Assembly: GCF_928382285.1 (NCBI RefSeq)
Contig: NZ_CAKMSS010000004.1
Coordinates: forward strand, 124,001 to 188,000
DNA from: Rothia nasimurium
GTDB taxonomy: Bacteria > Actinomycetota > Actinomycetes > Actinomycetales > Micrococcaceae
Direction: 5' to 3'
Length of the DNA: 64,000 nt
This document shows, piece after piece, positions 16,554-24,513 of the stretch (position 1 is the stretch's first letter; each line of letters starts with the position of its first letter). The position numbers and the translations under genes were made by a program. The notes beneath the pieces are model-generated. The model had not been told where the DNA came from. It saw only the letters and a program-made list of their open reading frames with translations, and made no database searches.

Positions 16554-16625
16554 CCTCTACGCCCCTTCGCTCCTACCTCCGGGGCGATACACCGGGGACA
16601 GAAACGAAGGGGCGTAGGTTAGAGG
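16554..16625. repeat. Long intergenic hairpin with bulge
   Basis: CCTCTACGCCCCTTCG (16554-16569) pairs with 16605-16625 around a three-base bulge, with a 35-base loop. It sits between the start of the YbjN operon and the 3' end of the YhgE gene, so it may end the latter transcript. Confidence 0.85.
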
Positions 16626-16635
16626 CCTTGACTCT

Positions 16636-19476
16636 TTAGGCGCTCGCCAGGACGGTCCGGCGGGCCTGGCGTTCGGCCTCTGCCTTATCTTCGCGGCGGT
16701 GGCGAATCCAGATGCTCAGGGCAGTGCCCGCAACAGCCAGGGCAATCCAGCCCAGCAGCCAGACAATACCCGTTGCAATACCGATGGAGCCACCGGCGAT
16801 CAGGGAGCGGAAAGCCTCCAGCGCGTGAGTCAGCGGCAGCCAGGGGTGGATAGCCTGTAGGAAGGCAGGGGCTGTCTCAATCGGGTAGGTACCACCCGCC
16901 GCGCCAATCTGAACCACGGTCAGAATCAGAGCGATGAAACGGCCGGGAGCATCCAGCAGGGCGATGAGGGCCTGGTTGATAGCCAGGAAGGTGATAGAGG
17001 TCAGAATGGCGAAGCCGGTCAGGCCCCAGAAGTTTATCTCTTCAATGCCCACCCAGTAGTGAATCACGGTAGACATCACCGTGCCCTGAACAATACCCAT
17101 GAAGAGTACCGGAACTAGGGCACCGCGCAGGGTTCGCAGGCCGGAGTGGCCGCCACGGGCGAACTTGCTGGAGATCGCCGGGTACATCATGAAGTAGGCG
17201 ATAGCGCCAACCCACAGGCCCAGGGTCATGAAGTAGGGAGCCAGGCCGTGGCCGTAGGTGGACACCTCGTTCAGGCGGGTCTTTTCAATGGTGACGGGGT
17301 CGCTGGTGACCGCGCTGAGTTCGCTGGCCTGGTCGGTGGTGTAGCTGGGAACCTGCCCCACGGCGTCCCCCAGGGAGGTCGCTAGCTCGCTGTTACCATC
17401 GTTCAGGTCGCTGAGGCCGTTGGAGAGGCTGGTGGCTCCGTCAACGGCGGATCCTGCGCCTTCGCCCAGGGTCTGGGTGCCGTCGGCGAGGGTTCCTGCG
17501 CCGGACGCCAGGGAGTTGGTACCGTCGGCCAGGGTTCCTGCACCGTCGGCGAGGGTTCCTGCGCCGGACGCCAGGGAGCTGGTTCCATCAGCCAGGGTTC
17601 CTGCACCCGATGCCAGGGAGCTGGTTCCATCAGCCAGGGTTCCCGCACCGGAAGCCAGGGAGCTGGTTCCATCAGCCAGGGTTCCCGCACCGGAAGCCAG
17701 GGAGCTGGTTCCATCAGCCAGCGTCCCCGCACCCGATGCCAGGGAGCTGGTTCCATCAGCGAGGCTGTGCGCGCCGGAGGCCAGGGTACCTGTGCCGTCA
17801 GCCAGGGCAGAGGCACCGTCATTGGCCTGAGAAATTGCGGTGGCTAGCGAGCTCAAGCCGCTCGCCATAGAACCGGCCTTGTCATTGAGGGTTGCAGCCC
17901 CGCCGGCCAGGGTGTCGGCCCCGTCAGAGAGGGAGGTTGCGCCAGCGGCGAGCTGTCCGGCTCCGCTTTCAAGGGATGAAGCGCCGGCGGCAAGCTTAGT
18001 CAACCCGCCCGATTCGTTGCCGACGAGGGAGGATGCACCGGTAGCGAGGTCGCCTGATGCGCTATCCACGGCGCTCGCACCCTCCGAGAGGGTGGTGGCA
18101 CCGGCGTTAATCTGTTGGAGCGCGGCAAGCCTTTGAGCGTCGCTGAGGGAGCCCCAATTATCGATGAGCTGCTGGGAGCTGCTGGCTAGATCACTCGCGC
18201 CGGACGCGAGGGTACCGGTGGCGGTGTGGAGAGCTTGCGTGCCGTCGGCAAGGGTTTGTGCACCCTTGACCGCTGCGTCGGCGCCGTCAGAGACTGCGGT
18301 GCTTCCACTGGCGAGCTGCCCGGCGGCGTCCTCAAGGTTCTGAGCGCCGGTGGCGAGGTCGCTCGCGCCGGACGCCAGGGAGCTCGTTCCGTCGGTGAGG
18401 GCCGGTAGCTGGGAAGGTAGGGCAGAGACGCCGTCGTTGATTTGGTTCAGGCCGTTAGCGAGGGTTGCGGCTCCGCTGGCGGCACTATCGGCGCCGGATG
18501 CGAGGGATGAGGCTCCATCGTTGACCTGGGTCGCGCCGGATGCGAGGGATGAGGCTCCGTCGTTGACCTGGGTTGCGCCGGATGCGAGGGATGAGGCTCC
18601 GTCGTTGACCTGGGTTGCGCCGGATGCGAGGGATGAGGCTCCGTCGTTGACCTGGGTTGCGCCGGATGCGAGGGATGAGGCTCCGTCGTTGACCTGGGTC
18701 GCGCCGTCCGACAGGGACGCTGCGCCCGAGGCGAGGGAGGTTGCGCCGTCATTAACCTGGGTCGCGCCGTCCGCCAAAGAGGCTGCACCCGAGCTCAACT
18801 CGCTCGTACCGGACTTCAAGTCGGTCAGGCCCACCACGAGCTCGTCGGAGCCTTCCTTGGCGCTGGTGGAGCCGTCAGCGAGCTGGCTGGCGCCGTCCGC
18901 CGCCTGCCCTAAAGAACCGTGGATATCGGTGAAGCCCGCGTAGATGTTGTTGAGGTATTCGGTGGATACCTTGCTGGCCAGGGTGTCGGTAACCGCCGTG
19001 CCCAGGGAGCTGGCGATATTGCCCGAGATGATGTTGGAGCCGTCATTGGTGGTGATGGTCAGCTTGGCGGTCTGGGCTGCCGCCGCGTCGTTTTCAGACA
19101 CTGACGCGACGTTCGCAGAGAAGTCAGACGGAATCGTCAAAACAGCCTGGATGTCACCGTTTTCGAGCTTGGTCTGCGCTTCGTCGGCGCTCATGGTCGA
19201 CCAGTCAAAATTCTGTTTGCTGTCGTTGCTCAGAAGCTCGTCGGTGAGGTCTTGACCCAGGTTGAGCGTGCTGCCGGTGGCTGTGGTTGCCGGTGAATCT
19301 TCGTTCACAATGGCAGCCGGAACGGCGTCGATGGTGCCCGTGGGGTCATAGTTAGCCCAGGTTAGAATACCTGCGTAGATCGAGGGGATGATAATGACGG
19401 CCAGCAGCACCAGGTACTTCATGGGGCTGAAGCGATGCGGGTGCAGCTTGGGGCGTTTAGCGCGTGTTGAGGGCAC
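16636..19476 (-). CDS. YhgE/Pip family membrane protein with repeat-rich stalk
   Basis: The protein has 946 residues. One N-terminal membrane helix (YLVLLAVIIIPSIYAGILTW, about residues 19-40) is followed by an extracellular region typical of YhgE/Pip proteins (AIVNEDSPATT...). Next comes a long run of LASGA-xx-L/V-xDG-type repeats (about 200-660) and about five C-terminal membrane segments of ABC-2-like type. Two stretches are exact 42-bp tandem arrays. The family includes phage-infection protein Pip and ESAT-6/T7SS-linked EsaA-like proteins (family knowledge). The start is GTG 19476 behind AGGTGAG. It is second in an operon with a TetR regulator. Confidence 0.88.
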   Translation of the reverse strand: MPSTRAKRPKLHPHRFSPMKYLVLLAVIIIPSIYAGILTWANYDPTGTIDAVPAAIVNEDSPATTATGSTLNLGQDLTDELLSNDSKQNFDWSTMSADEAQTKLENGDIQAVLTIPSDFSANVASVSENDAAAAQTAKLTITTNDGSNIISGNIASSLGTAVTDTLASKVSTEYLNNIYAGFTDIHGSLGQAADGASQLADGSTSAKEGSDELVVGLTDLKSGTSELSSGAASLADGATQVNDGATSLASGAASLSDGATQVNDGASSLASGATQVNDGASSLASGATQVNDGASSLASGATQVNDGASSLASGATQVNDGASSLASGADSAASGAATLANGLNQINDGVSALPSQLPALTDGTSSLASGASDLATGAQNLEDAAGQLASGSTAVSDGADAAVKGAQTLADGTQALHTATGTLASGASDLASSSQQLIDNWGSLSDAQRLAALQQINAGATTLSEGASAVDSASGDLATGASSLVGNESGGLTKLAAGASSLESGAGQLAAGATSLSDGADTLAGGAATLNDKAGSMASGLSSLATAISQANDGASALADGTGTLASGAHSLADGTSSLASGAGTLADGTSSLASGAGTLADGTSSLASGAGTLADGTSSLASGAGTLADGTSSLASGAGTLADGAGTLADGTNSLASGAGTLADGTQTLGEGAGSAVDGATSLSNGLSDLNDGNSELATSLGDAVGQVPSYTTDQASELSAVTSDPVTIEKTRLNEVSTYGHGLAPYFMTLGLWVGAIAYFMMYPAISSKFARGGHSGLRTLRGALVPVLFMGIVQGTVMSTVIHYWVGIEEINFWGLTGFAILTSITFLAINQALIALLDAPGRFIALILTVVQIGAAGGTYPIETAPAFLQAIHPWLPLTHALEAFRSLIAGGSIGIATGIVWLLGWIALAVAGTALSIWIRHRREDKAEAERQARRTVLASA
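17581..17748. repeat. Tandem 42-bp repeat array, 4 units
   Basis: Units begin at 17581, 17623, 17665 and 17707 with GGTTCCATCAGCCAG; units 2 and 3 look identical. Degenerate units extend on both sides. Each encodes 14 residues of the type LADGTSSLASGAGT in the YhgE/Pip protein. Confidence 0.9.
18491..18700. repeat. Tandem 42-bp repeat array, 5 units
   Basis: Units begin at 18491, 18533, 18575, 18617 and 18659 with GCGCCGGATGCGAGGGATGA and differ at only a few bases. Each encodes the 14 residues TQVNDGASSLASGA. The near identity suggests recent unit duplication and possible length variation between strains. Confidence 0.93.
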
Positions 19477-19529
19477 GGGATCTCACCTACTTTCGGGTTG
19501 TTGGGATTGTGAAAAGTCTGTTTTTCGGG

Positions 19530-20138
19530 TTAGGAAATCACGGCTTGCATCATGTGGGCAAGGTGTTCGCCGGTGGCTTCTGCGGTGTTTTCGCCGGTGA
19601 AGTCGGTGGCCAGCCAGCGGACGGCCAGCCAGGCGACCCCGGCGGCAACGAACTGGACGTAGTCGCTGGTCAGGTCGGGGTTCTTGGTGATGAAACGTTC
19701 AGCAACGGCCGGTCGGCTGAGAAAACGGTGGCTGAGGAAGTCGACGAGTTCGGCGACCAGGGAGGAGTTGCCCGAGATAGCCAGCACGTTGCGGTAGAAA
19801 TCCGCGTCGACCTGTAGCTGCTTGAGCAGGTTGGTGCTGACCTCGCTGGTAAAGACAGCGACGGACGCGGTGGGGTCGGCGGGCAGTAACGCGTCGAAGG
19901 CGGCGCTGAGTTTGGTGAGGGCCGCGGCGTGAATGAGCTCGTGCACGTCGGCGAAGTGCTGGTAGAAGGTGGGGCGGCTGACCCCTGCGGTCTTGACCAG
20001 GGTTGTGATGCTGAGGTTGCCGGGGTCGCTGGTAGCCAGAGCCTCGGTGGCGGCGTCGATGAGGGCTGCGCGGGAGCGGGCCGGACGCGGGTCGGCGGCG
20101 CGGGCGTCCTCTGCGGCGGGTGCCAGGGTGGGGGTCAT
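19530..20138 (-). CDS. TetR family transcriptional regulator
   Basis: The protein has 202 residues. The N-terminal helix-turn-helix, LIDAATEALATSDPGNLSITTLVKTAGVSRPTFYQHFADVHEL, is typical of TetR. The C-terminal ligand domain is mostly helical with no recognisable ligand signature. It lies upstream of the YhgE/Pip gene on the same strand with a 53-base gap, and its promoter carries a clear palindromic operator (20167-20193). It therefore probably represses itself and the membrane protein. Confidence 0.9.
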   Translation of the reverse strand: MTPTLAPAAEDARAADPRPARSRAALIDAATEALATSDPGNLSITTLVKTAGVSRPTFYQHFADVHELIHAAALTKLSAAFDALLPADPTASVAVFTSEVSTNLLKQLQVDADFYRNVLAISGNSSLVAELVDFLSHRFLSRPAVAERFITKNPDLTSDYVQFVAAGVAWLAVRWLATDFTGENTAEATGEHLAHMMQAVIS

Positions 20139-20166
20139 AGCGGGTATCCTCTGCCAACAATTTTTC

Positions 20167-20193
20167 TTACAGATGTAAAGTTTACACTTGTAA
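20167..20193. promoter_or_regulatory. TetR-type double operator
   Basis: Two TTACAnnTGTAA half-palindromes (TTACAGATGTAA and TTACACTTGTAA) abut and form a larger inverted repeat centred at 20180. The site is 29 bases before the TetR start. It also faces the divergent PLD-like gene. Confidence 0.75.
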
Positions 20194-20242
20194 AAAATAT
20201 CGGCAAGCGGTGAGTGTGTGAGATAAGAAATAGCTGTCTAGG

Positions 20243-20248
20243 TAGATT
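20243..20248 (+). promoter_or_regulatory. -10 box for leaderless PLD-like gene
   Basis: TAGATT is followed by six bases and ATG at 20255. Confidence 0.5.
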
Positions 20249-20254
20249 AGAAAC

Positions 20255-21739
20255 ATGAGCACACTGCCCCGCCCCCTCGCCTTTGCCGCCCTGGCCTGCG
20301 GTGCTGCCGCAGCCGCGTCCGCCCTCTATCACCGCTACAAACCCCTGCCAGCTGGCCTGGATGTTACCGGGCCCTGGCGAAGCGGGCAGGTAGAGCTGTT
20401 GGCAGATCTCACCTACACGGCTGACGGTGAATGCCGCTCTGACCAGCAGATTTTCACCGCTGTTGAGGGGGTCATTGAGCGGGCTACAAGCTTCTTGGTG
20501 CTCGATATGTTCCTCTTCAATAGCGACTATGACCGCTCCAGCGGGCGCACCTACCCGGCCCTCTCCCAGCGCCTTACCGAGGCCCTTCTTGCCAAGCGGG
20601 TCGCTGCCCCCGATGTGCCCATCGTGCTCATCACCGACCCCATCAACACCTTCTACGGCAGCTACTCCCTGCCTCATCTAGAGCGACTGCGGGCCGCCGG
20701 GGTGCAGGTGGTTGAAACCCGGCTAGAGGCCCTGCGCGACTCCAACCCCGCCTACTCCGGCTTCTACCGGGCAGCCCTGGCGCACCTGCCGGAGCTCCCC
20801 GCTGTGTTGCCCAATGCCCTGGCACCGGGCGGGCCGCGCGTCTCTGCTAATGCCTATGCCCGGCTCTTTAACTTCAAGGCCAATCACCGTAAGGTGGCCC
20901 TGTCTGAGGCCGAGGCTGTGGTGGCGTCTGCCAACCCGCACGACGCCTCTGCGCCCAACTCCAACCTGGGTTTGCGGGTCACTGGTGCTGTGGTGGGCGA
21001 CCTGCTGGCCAGTGAGCTGGCGGTTCTAGACTTTTCTGCTCCCGACCTTGCCCGTTCCCTGCGGGGGCTAAGGTTTGCTGGTGGTGTTGAGCTCCTGGGT
21101 CAGGCGTCTGAGGTGCAGTTGGTGACCGAGGGCGGTATTCGCACTGCGGTGCTGGAGCTGCTGGCGGGTGCCGGCGCGGGGGACCGGGTCTGCCTGGGCA
21201 TGTTCTATCTATCGGAGCGCGCTGTCATTACCGGGCTTAAAGCGGCTGTGGCCCGTGGCGCTTCGGTGCAGGCGGTGCTCGACCTCAACATTGACGCCTT
21301 TGGCCGCACAAAAACCGGCCTGCCCGCCCTCCCCGTTGCGCGAGAGCTGGTACGGGCCGGGGTTCAGGTGCGCTGGTACGCCACAGGGGGCGAGCAGTTC
21401 CACCCCAAGTATCTGGCGGTTCACCGAGGGGCGGACGCTCCCGCCCCGGCAGATTCTGGCGGCTTTGAGCTCCTGAGCGGGTCGGGTAATTTCACCCGCC
21501 GAAATATTTGTAATTACAACCTAGAAACCAGTCTGCGGGTGCGCGCCGCGGGTGACTCCGCCCTGGCCCAGGAGTTCTCTGCCTACTGGTCCCTGATCTG
21601 GAATAACGAACCGGTAGACGGCGCCCAAGCCACCTTCACCCTGCCCTACGTCGCCAAGGCGGGTGGGGGCGTCCTAAAATCGACCCTGCAAACCCTGGCC
21701 TACCGCGCCCAGGAGGCGACGGGGCTGAATACCTTCTAG
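20255..21739 (+). CDS. Phospholipase D-like / cardiolipin-synthase-like protein
   Basis: The protein has 494 residues with one N-terminal hydrophobic helix (LAFAALACGAAAAASALY). Two PLD half-sites are seen: NHRKVAL about residue 212 and FHPKYLAVH about residue 383, each giving HxK. The usual Asp four residues further is not obvious, so the motifs are atypical. C-terminal GSGNFTRRNICNYNLETSL resembles the GSxN part of the second site. It may act on membrane phospholipids. The gene is divergent from TetR and may share the operator region. Confidence 0.8.
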   Translation: MSTLPRPLAFAALACGAAAAASALYHRYKPLPAGLDVTGPWRSGQVELLADLTYTADGECRSDQQIFTAVEGVIERATSFLVLDMFLFNSDYDRSSGRTYPALSQRLTEALLAKRVAAPDVPIVLITDPINTFYGSYSLPHLERLRAAGVQVVETRLEALRDSNPAYSGFYRAALAHLPELPAVLPNALAPGGPRVSANAYARLFNFKANHRKVALSEAEAVVASANPHDASAPNSNLGLRVTGAVVGDLLASELAVLDFSAPDLARSLRGLRFAGGVELLGQASEVQLVTEGGIRTAVLELLAGAGAGDRVCLGMFYLSERAVITGLKAAVARGASVQAVLDLNIDAFGRTKTGLPALPVARELVRAGVQVRWYATGGEQFHPKYLAVHRGADAPAPADSGGFELLSGSGNFTRRNICNYNLETSLRVRAAGDSALAQEFSAYWSLIWNNEPVDGAQATFTLPYVAKAGGGVLKSTLQTLAYRAQEATGLNTF

Positions 21740-21857
21740 ATGTGAATGATGCAAAGTTTGTAATAAATGCAATAAATGAAAACTCTTGCACTTATTTCAC
21801 TTAATCCGATAGTCTGAGGGTGCATCAAGCGAAGAATCACTGTTACCGAGGAATACT

Positions 21858-22319
21858 ATGACTGCGCAGGCTCTCAAAAATACTGCGACTATCGAAACAA
21901 GCCAAGCTATGGCTCAGGAAGCCCACAACCTTCTTGCTCACCTTGAGAAGTCACCCAAGCTGTCTGTGTCGCTGACTGTATCTGGCGAGGCCAGTGAAGT
22001 GCTCGGTGCGGAACTGGTCGCTGCTTTGAAAGCAACTCTGTCAATTATTAGTCAGGGAGGGCATGCACAAGTGATTGCTGCGCCCAAAGACCTTACTACG
22101 ACTGTGGCTGCCCGACGCATTGGTGTATCTCGCCCGACTCTCATGAAACTTATTCGTGAGGGAAAGATGCCGGCCCATCAGGTAGGCACCCACTGGCGTG
22201 TTCGCACAGCTGATGTTGATGCCTACAGGGCGCAGCTACTCGCTGCGAAAACCGCCGAGCAGAAAGCTGCCTTCGAAGAGCTCATGAAACTTGACGAAGA
22301 GCTTGGAGTTTTAGACTAA
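21858..22319 (+). CDS. Excisionase-type HTH protein, antitoxin-like
   Basis: The protein has 153 residues. The C-terminal half, TTVAARRIGVSRPTLMKLIREGKMPAHQVGTHWRVRTADVDAYR, is an excisionase/MerR-like winged helix. In actinobacteria such proteins often sit in front of PIN-domain toxins as antitoxins. The remnant of a PIN toxin starts 53 bases downstream. The ATG follows CGAGGAA. The promoter region is AT-rich: TTGCAC near 21787 and a TAGTCT box. Confidence 0.8.
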   Translation: MTAQALKNTATIETSQAMAQEAHNLLAHLEKSPKLSVSLTVSGEASEVLGAELVAALKATLSIISQGGHAQVIAAPKDLTTTVAARRIGVSRPTLMKLIREGKMPAHQVGTHWRVRTADVDAYRAQLLAAKTAEQKAAFEELMKLDEELGVLD

Positions 22320-22330
22320 ACAAAATAGAA

Positions 22331-22387
22331 ATATCGCTGCTTGTGCTACCCATATCTTTAAGATGGGGTGGTATGAGCAGCGATATC
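22331..22387. repeat. Hairpin overlapping the PIN toxin start
   Basis: ATATCGCTGCT (22331-22341) pairs with AGCAGCGATAT (22377-22387). Partial pairing continues inward to the palindrome ATCTTTAAGAT. The right arm contains the first codons of the toxin remnant. Confidence 0.8.
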
Positions 22388-22468
22388 TATCGGATGGTTC
22401 TCGACACCAACGTACTCATGAGCAAGACGTTGAGAGACTGGATTTTCCTCACCTGTATAGAAACGTAG
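22373..22468 (+). pseudogene. PIN-domain (VapC-like) toxin remnant
   Basis: ATG 22373 opens MSSDIYRMVLDTNVLMSKTLRDWIFL, the N-terminus of a PIN nuclease with its first catalytic Asp (VLDTNVLM). The frame stops at TAG 22466 after 31 codons. The rest of the usual ~150 or more residues is missing: no PIN motif (second Asp/Glu or C-terminal Asp) was recognised downstream. The upstream antitoxin-like gene is intact, so this is probably a decayed toxin-antitoxin pair. Confidence 0.7.
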
Positions 22469-22762
22469 GAATTCTGGTGCGACCGTGCCTAGCATGCTTC
22501 GAAAAGCAGGAGCTTTGAATTTTGCTCGTTATCTCCAAACAGTGGTAATTCCGCGTTTATGATGCGGAGTCTCTTGGTTCAAATTGAAAACTTTAGGGCT
22601 TGCTCTTTTGCGGGTCATGCGGGGTTGGGCGGTGGGTTCAAGGAGGTACGAGTCTTTCTTTATTTCATTCTGCCGGGGGAGTTCTTTTATCAGCAGGCTT
22701 GTTAAGCTGTCGGTAAGAGCGGGTAAAGAAGCCTGTTACCCGATGCCAGAAAGGACGCAGCC
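22469..22762. other. Gap without recognised gene
   Basis: No frame with a plausible start and family match was seen on either strand. The first part may hold degenerate toxin-gene sequence. The last part must contain the promoter and the ribosome site (AAAGGA) of the TPM-domain gene. Confidence 0.5.
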
Positions 22763-23776
22763 GTGAACCCTCAGACCGACATCGCAAGCCCCCAGATCCA
22801 GAACAAGAAGCCGCACCGCAGGCTCGCCACCCTGCCCGCGCTAGCGGCGGCGGGCGTCCTCGCTCTTGCACCCCTGACTATGGCGGCAGCCGAAGCAGCA
22901 GACCTACCTGCTGCGCCGGCGTCCGGCAACATTCGCGACGACGCCAACCTGCTCACCGACGCCGAAGAGAATACCCTCAACGACCTCATCGACCAGAAAA
23001 ACCGGGGCACCGACCGCGCCCGCTTCGCCATCTACACCACCGACCAAAGTCCCGGCGACCTGCCCGATTACGCCACTGACCTGGGCAATGCCTGGGGCGT
23101 TGGCGACCAGGGTAAAGATAACGGGGCTGTGCTGGTCATCGATATGGAGGGCCGTGAAACCTTCATCGCGGTCGCAGACGGCGCCGGGGACTACATCAGC
23201 GATTCCGAGGCAGAAACCATCGCCAACGACGTCCTGGGCCCCTACCTCACCGACGGCAACTACGCCGCCGGTCTAGAGACCACCATCGACGAAATCTATG
23301 CCGCCGCAGAAACCGAGAGCGCAGATAGCAACCTGATCCTGTGGGGCATCCTGGGAACCTTGGGCGCTGTTGCCGCAATTATCGTCGGGTGGGTTTTCCG
23401 CGACTACCGTAAGGTCAAGCGGGCTGCTGAGGACGAGATGCGCAGGGCTAAAGAAGAAAACCCCGGCCTGAGCATTCCCGACGATATGCGCCGTGACTAC
23501 ATCAAATACCGCTACGCCAACCGCACCGCCCCGTCAGACCCCGACCAGCGCGAGGCCGAGCTCGCCGAGCAGGAAGCGGAGAACAAGGAGACCTACACCC
23601 GCTACGCCCCCACCTTTAACACCTGGCTACCCCTCTACGCGACCATGCCCCACCTCTACTCGGGCAGCAATCACGTGCCGGAAAATTCGGGGGCATCAGG
23701 GGGTAGCTTCTCGAGCGGCTCCTCCTTCGGGGGCGGCGGGGGCTTTAGCGGCGGCGGTGGAGGCGGACGCTTCTAG
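22763..23776 (+). CDS. TPM-domain membrane-anchored protein with Gly-rich tail
   Basis: The 337-residue protein has a signal sequence (LATLPALAAAGVLALAPLTMAAAEA). A TPM domain follows (DDANLLTDAEENTLNDLIDQ...FAIYTTDQSPGDLPDYATDLGNAWGVGDQGKDNGAVLVIDMEGRETFIAVADG), then one membrane helix near residues 190-212, a charged cytoplasmic part and a GGGGGFSGGGGGGRF tail. TPM proteins are linked to photosystem repair or membrane-protein turnover, with unclear activity in bacteria. The start is GTG 22763 behind AAAGGA. Confidence 0.82.
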   Translation: MNPQTDIASPQIQNKKPHRRLATLPALAAAGVLALAPLTMAAAEAADLPAAPASGNIRDDANLLTDAEENTLNDLIDQKNRGTDRARFAIYTTDQSPGDLPDYATDLGNAWGVGDQGKDNGAVLVIDMEGRETFIAVADGAGDYISDSEAETIANDVLGPYLTDGNYAAGLETTIDEIYAAAETESADSNLILWGILGTLGAVAAIIVGWVFRDYRKVKRAAEDEMRRAKEENPGLSIPDDMRRDYIKYRYANRTAPSDPDQREAELAEQEAENKETYTRYAPTFNTWLPLYATMPHLYSGSNHVPENSGASGGSFSSGSSFGGGGGFSGGGGGGRF

Positions 23777-23805
23777 CCCCGGCGGCGCTGCTCGCTAGTA
23801 CTGAA

Positions 23806-23864
23806 GGTAATCGAAAACTTCATCTGCATGTTCTTTGAACGCGCAGATGAAGTTTTCGATTACC
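23806..23864. repeat. Palindromic repeat, family 1, copy 2
   Basis: The left arm GGTAATCGAAAACTTCATCT and the right arm AGATGAAGTTTTCGATTACC are perfect complements; the loop has GTTCTTTGAACGCG. It lies between two convergent genes. Confidence 0.93.
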
Positions 23865-23880
23865 CACAAGAAGCGAGAGC

Positions 23881-24513
23881 CTAGGACGCCTCCGCCCGGC
23901 TAGCCAGACCCAGCAGGGCCCGGTGCACGGTGGTGTCGCCGGTGAGTTCCGGGTGGAAAGAGATGCCCAGCATGTGGCCCTGCTGCACCCCGACCACCTG
24001 CCCGGCATGACGGACCAGCACGGTGACGTCCTCACCCACCCGGGTGACAATGGGTGCTCGGATGAAGGCGGCCTTCACTGGTACCTGCCCGCCTGCATCG
24101 GTAAGCTGACCGGAGCCGTCCGCCCCGGTAGCGCCCCAGGCCAGCTCGGTTTCTGCTGAATCCACCTGGGAACCAAAAGCGTTACGGCGCACGGTCACAT
24201 CGAGTAGGCCCAGGGTCTGCTGGTCGGCGGCCGGGTCCTCAATGTCTCGGGCCAGAAGAATCAGCCCGGCACAGGTGCCCAGGGTGGGCAGGCCACCCGC
24301 AATAGCCTCAATCAGGGGCTGCCGTAGGCCAAATATCCTGGTCAACCGGTCAATAGTCGTAGATTCCCCACCGGGAAGCACCAGGGCATCCAGCCCCTCC
24401 AGCTCCTCGGGGCGCTTGACCAAAACCACCTGCGCCCCCAGCGCCTCTAGCAGGGACGCGTGCTCGGCGACCCCGCCCTGCAGGGCAAGGACGCCAACAA
24501 CAGGGGGAAACAC
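23881..24513 (-). CDS. pdxT: PdxT glutaminase subunit (as separate gene)
   Basis: From GTG 24513 this gives a 210-residue class I glutamine amidotransferase of PLP synthase. It shows [22 protein letters not shown], the oxyanion region [11 protein letters not shown], the nucleophile in [11 protein letters not shown], and the His/Glu pair in [11 protein letters not shown]. The GTG overlaps the expected PdxS stop (TAG) by one base, a normal pdxS-pdxT arrangement. PdxT releases ammonia from glutamine for PdxS. In the sequence as given this segment is fused in frame to PdxS. Confidence 0.75.
   Translation of the reverse strand: MFPPVVGVLALQGGVAEHASLLEALGAQVVLVKRPEELEGLDALVLPGGESTTIDRLTRIFGLRQPLIEAIAGGLPTLGTCAGLILLARDIEDPAADQQTLGLLDVTVRRNAFGSQVDSAETELAWGATGADGSGQLTDAGGQVPVKAAFIRAPIVTRVGEDVTVLVRHAGQVVGVQQGHMLGISFHPELTGDTTVHRALLGLASRAEAS

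Noticed and set aside
18350-18943. 197-codon plus-strand frame with PDARDEAPSLTWVA repeats
   Set aside because: It is the antisense reading of the 42-bp arrays in the YhgE/Pip gene.
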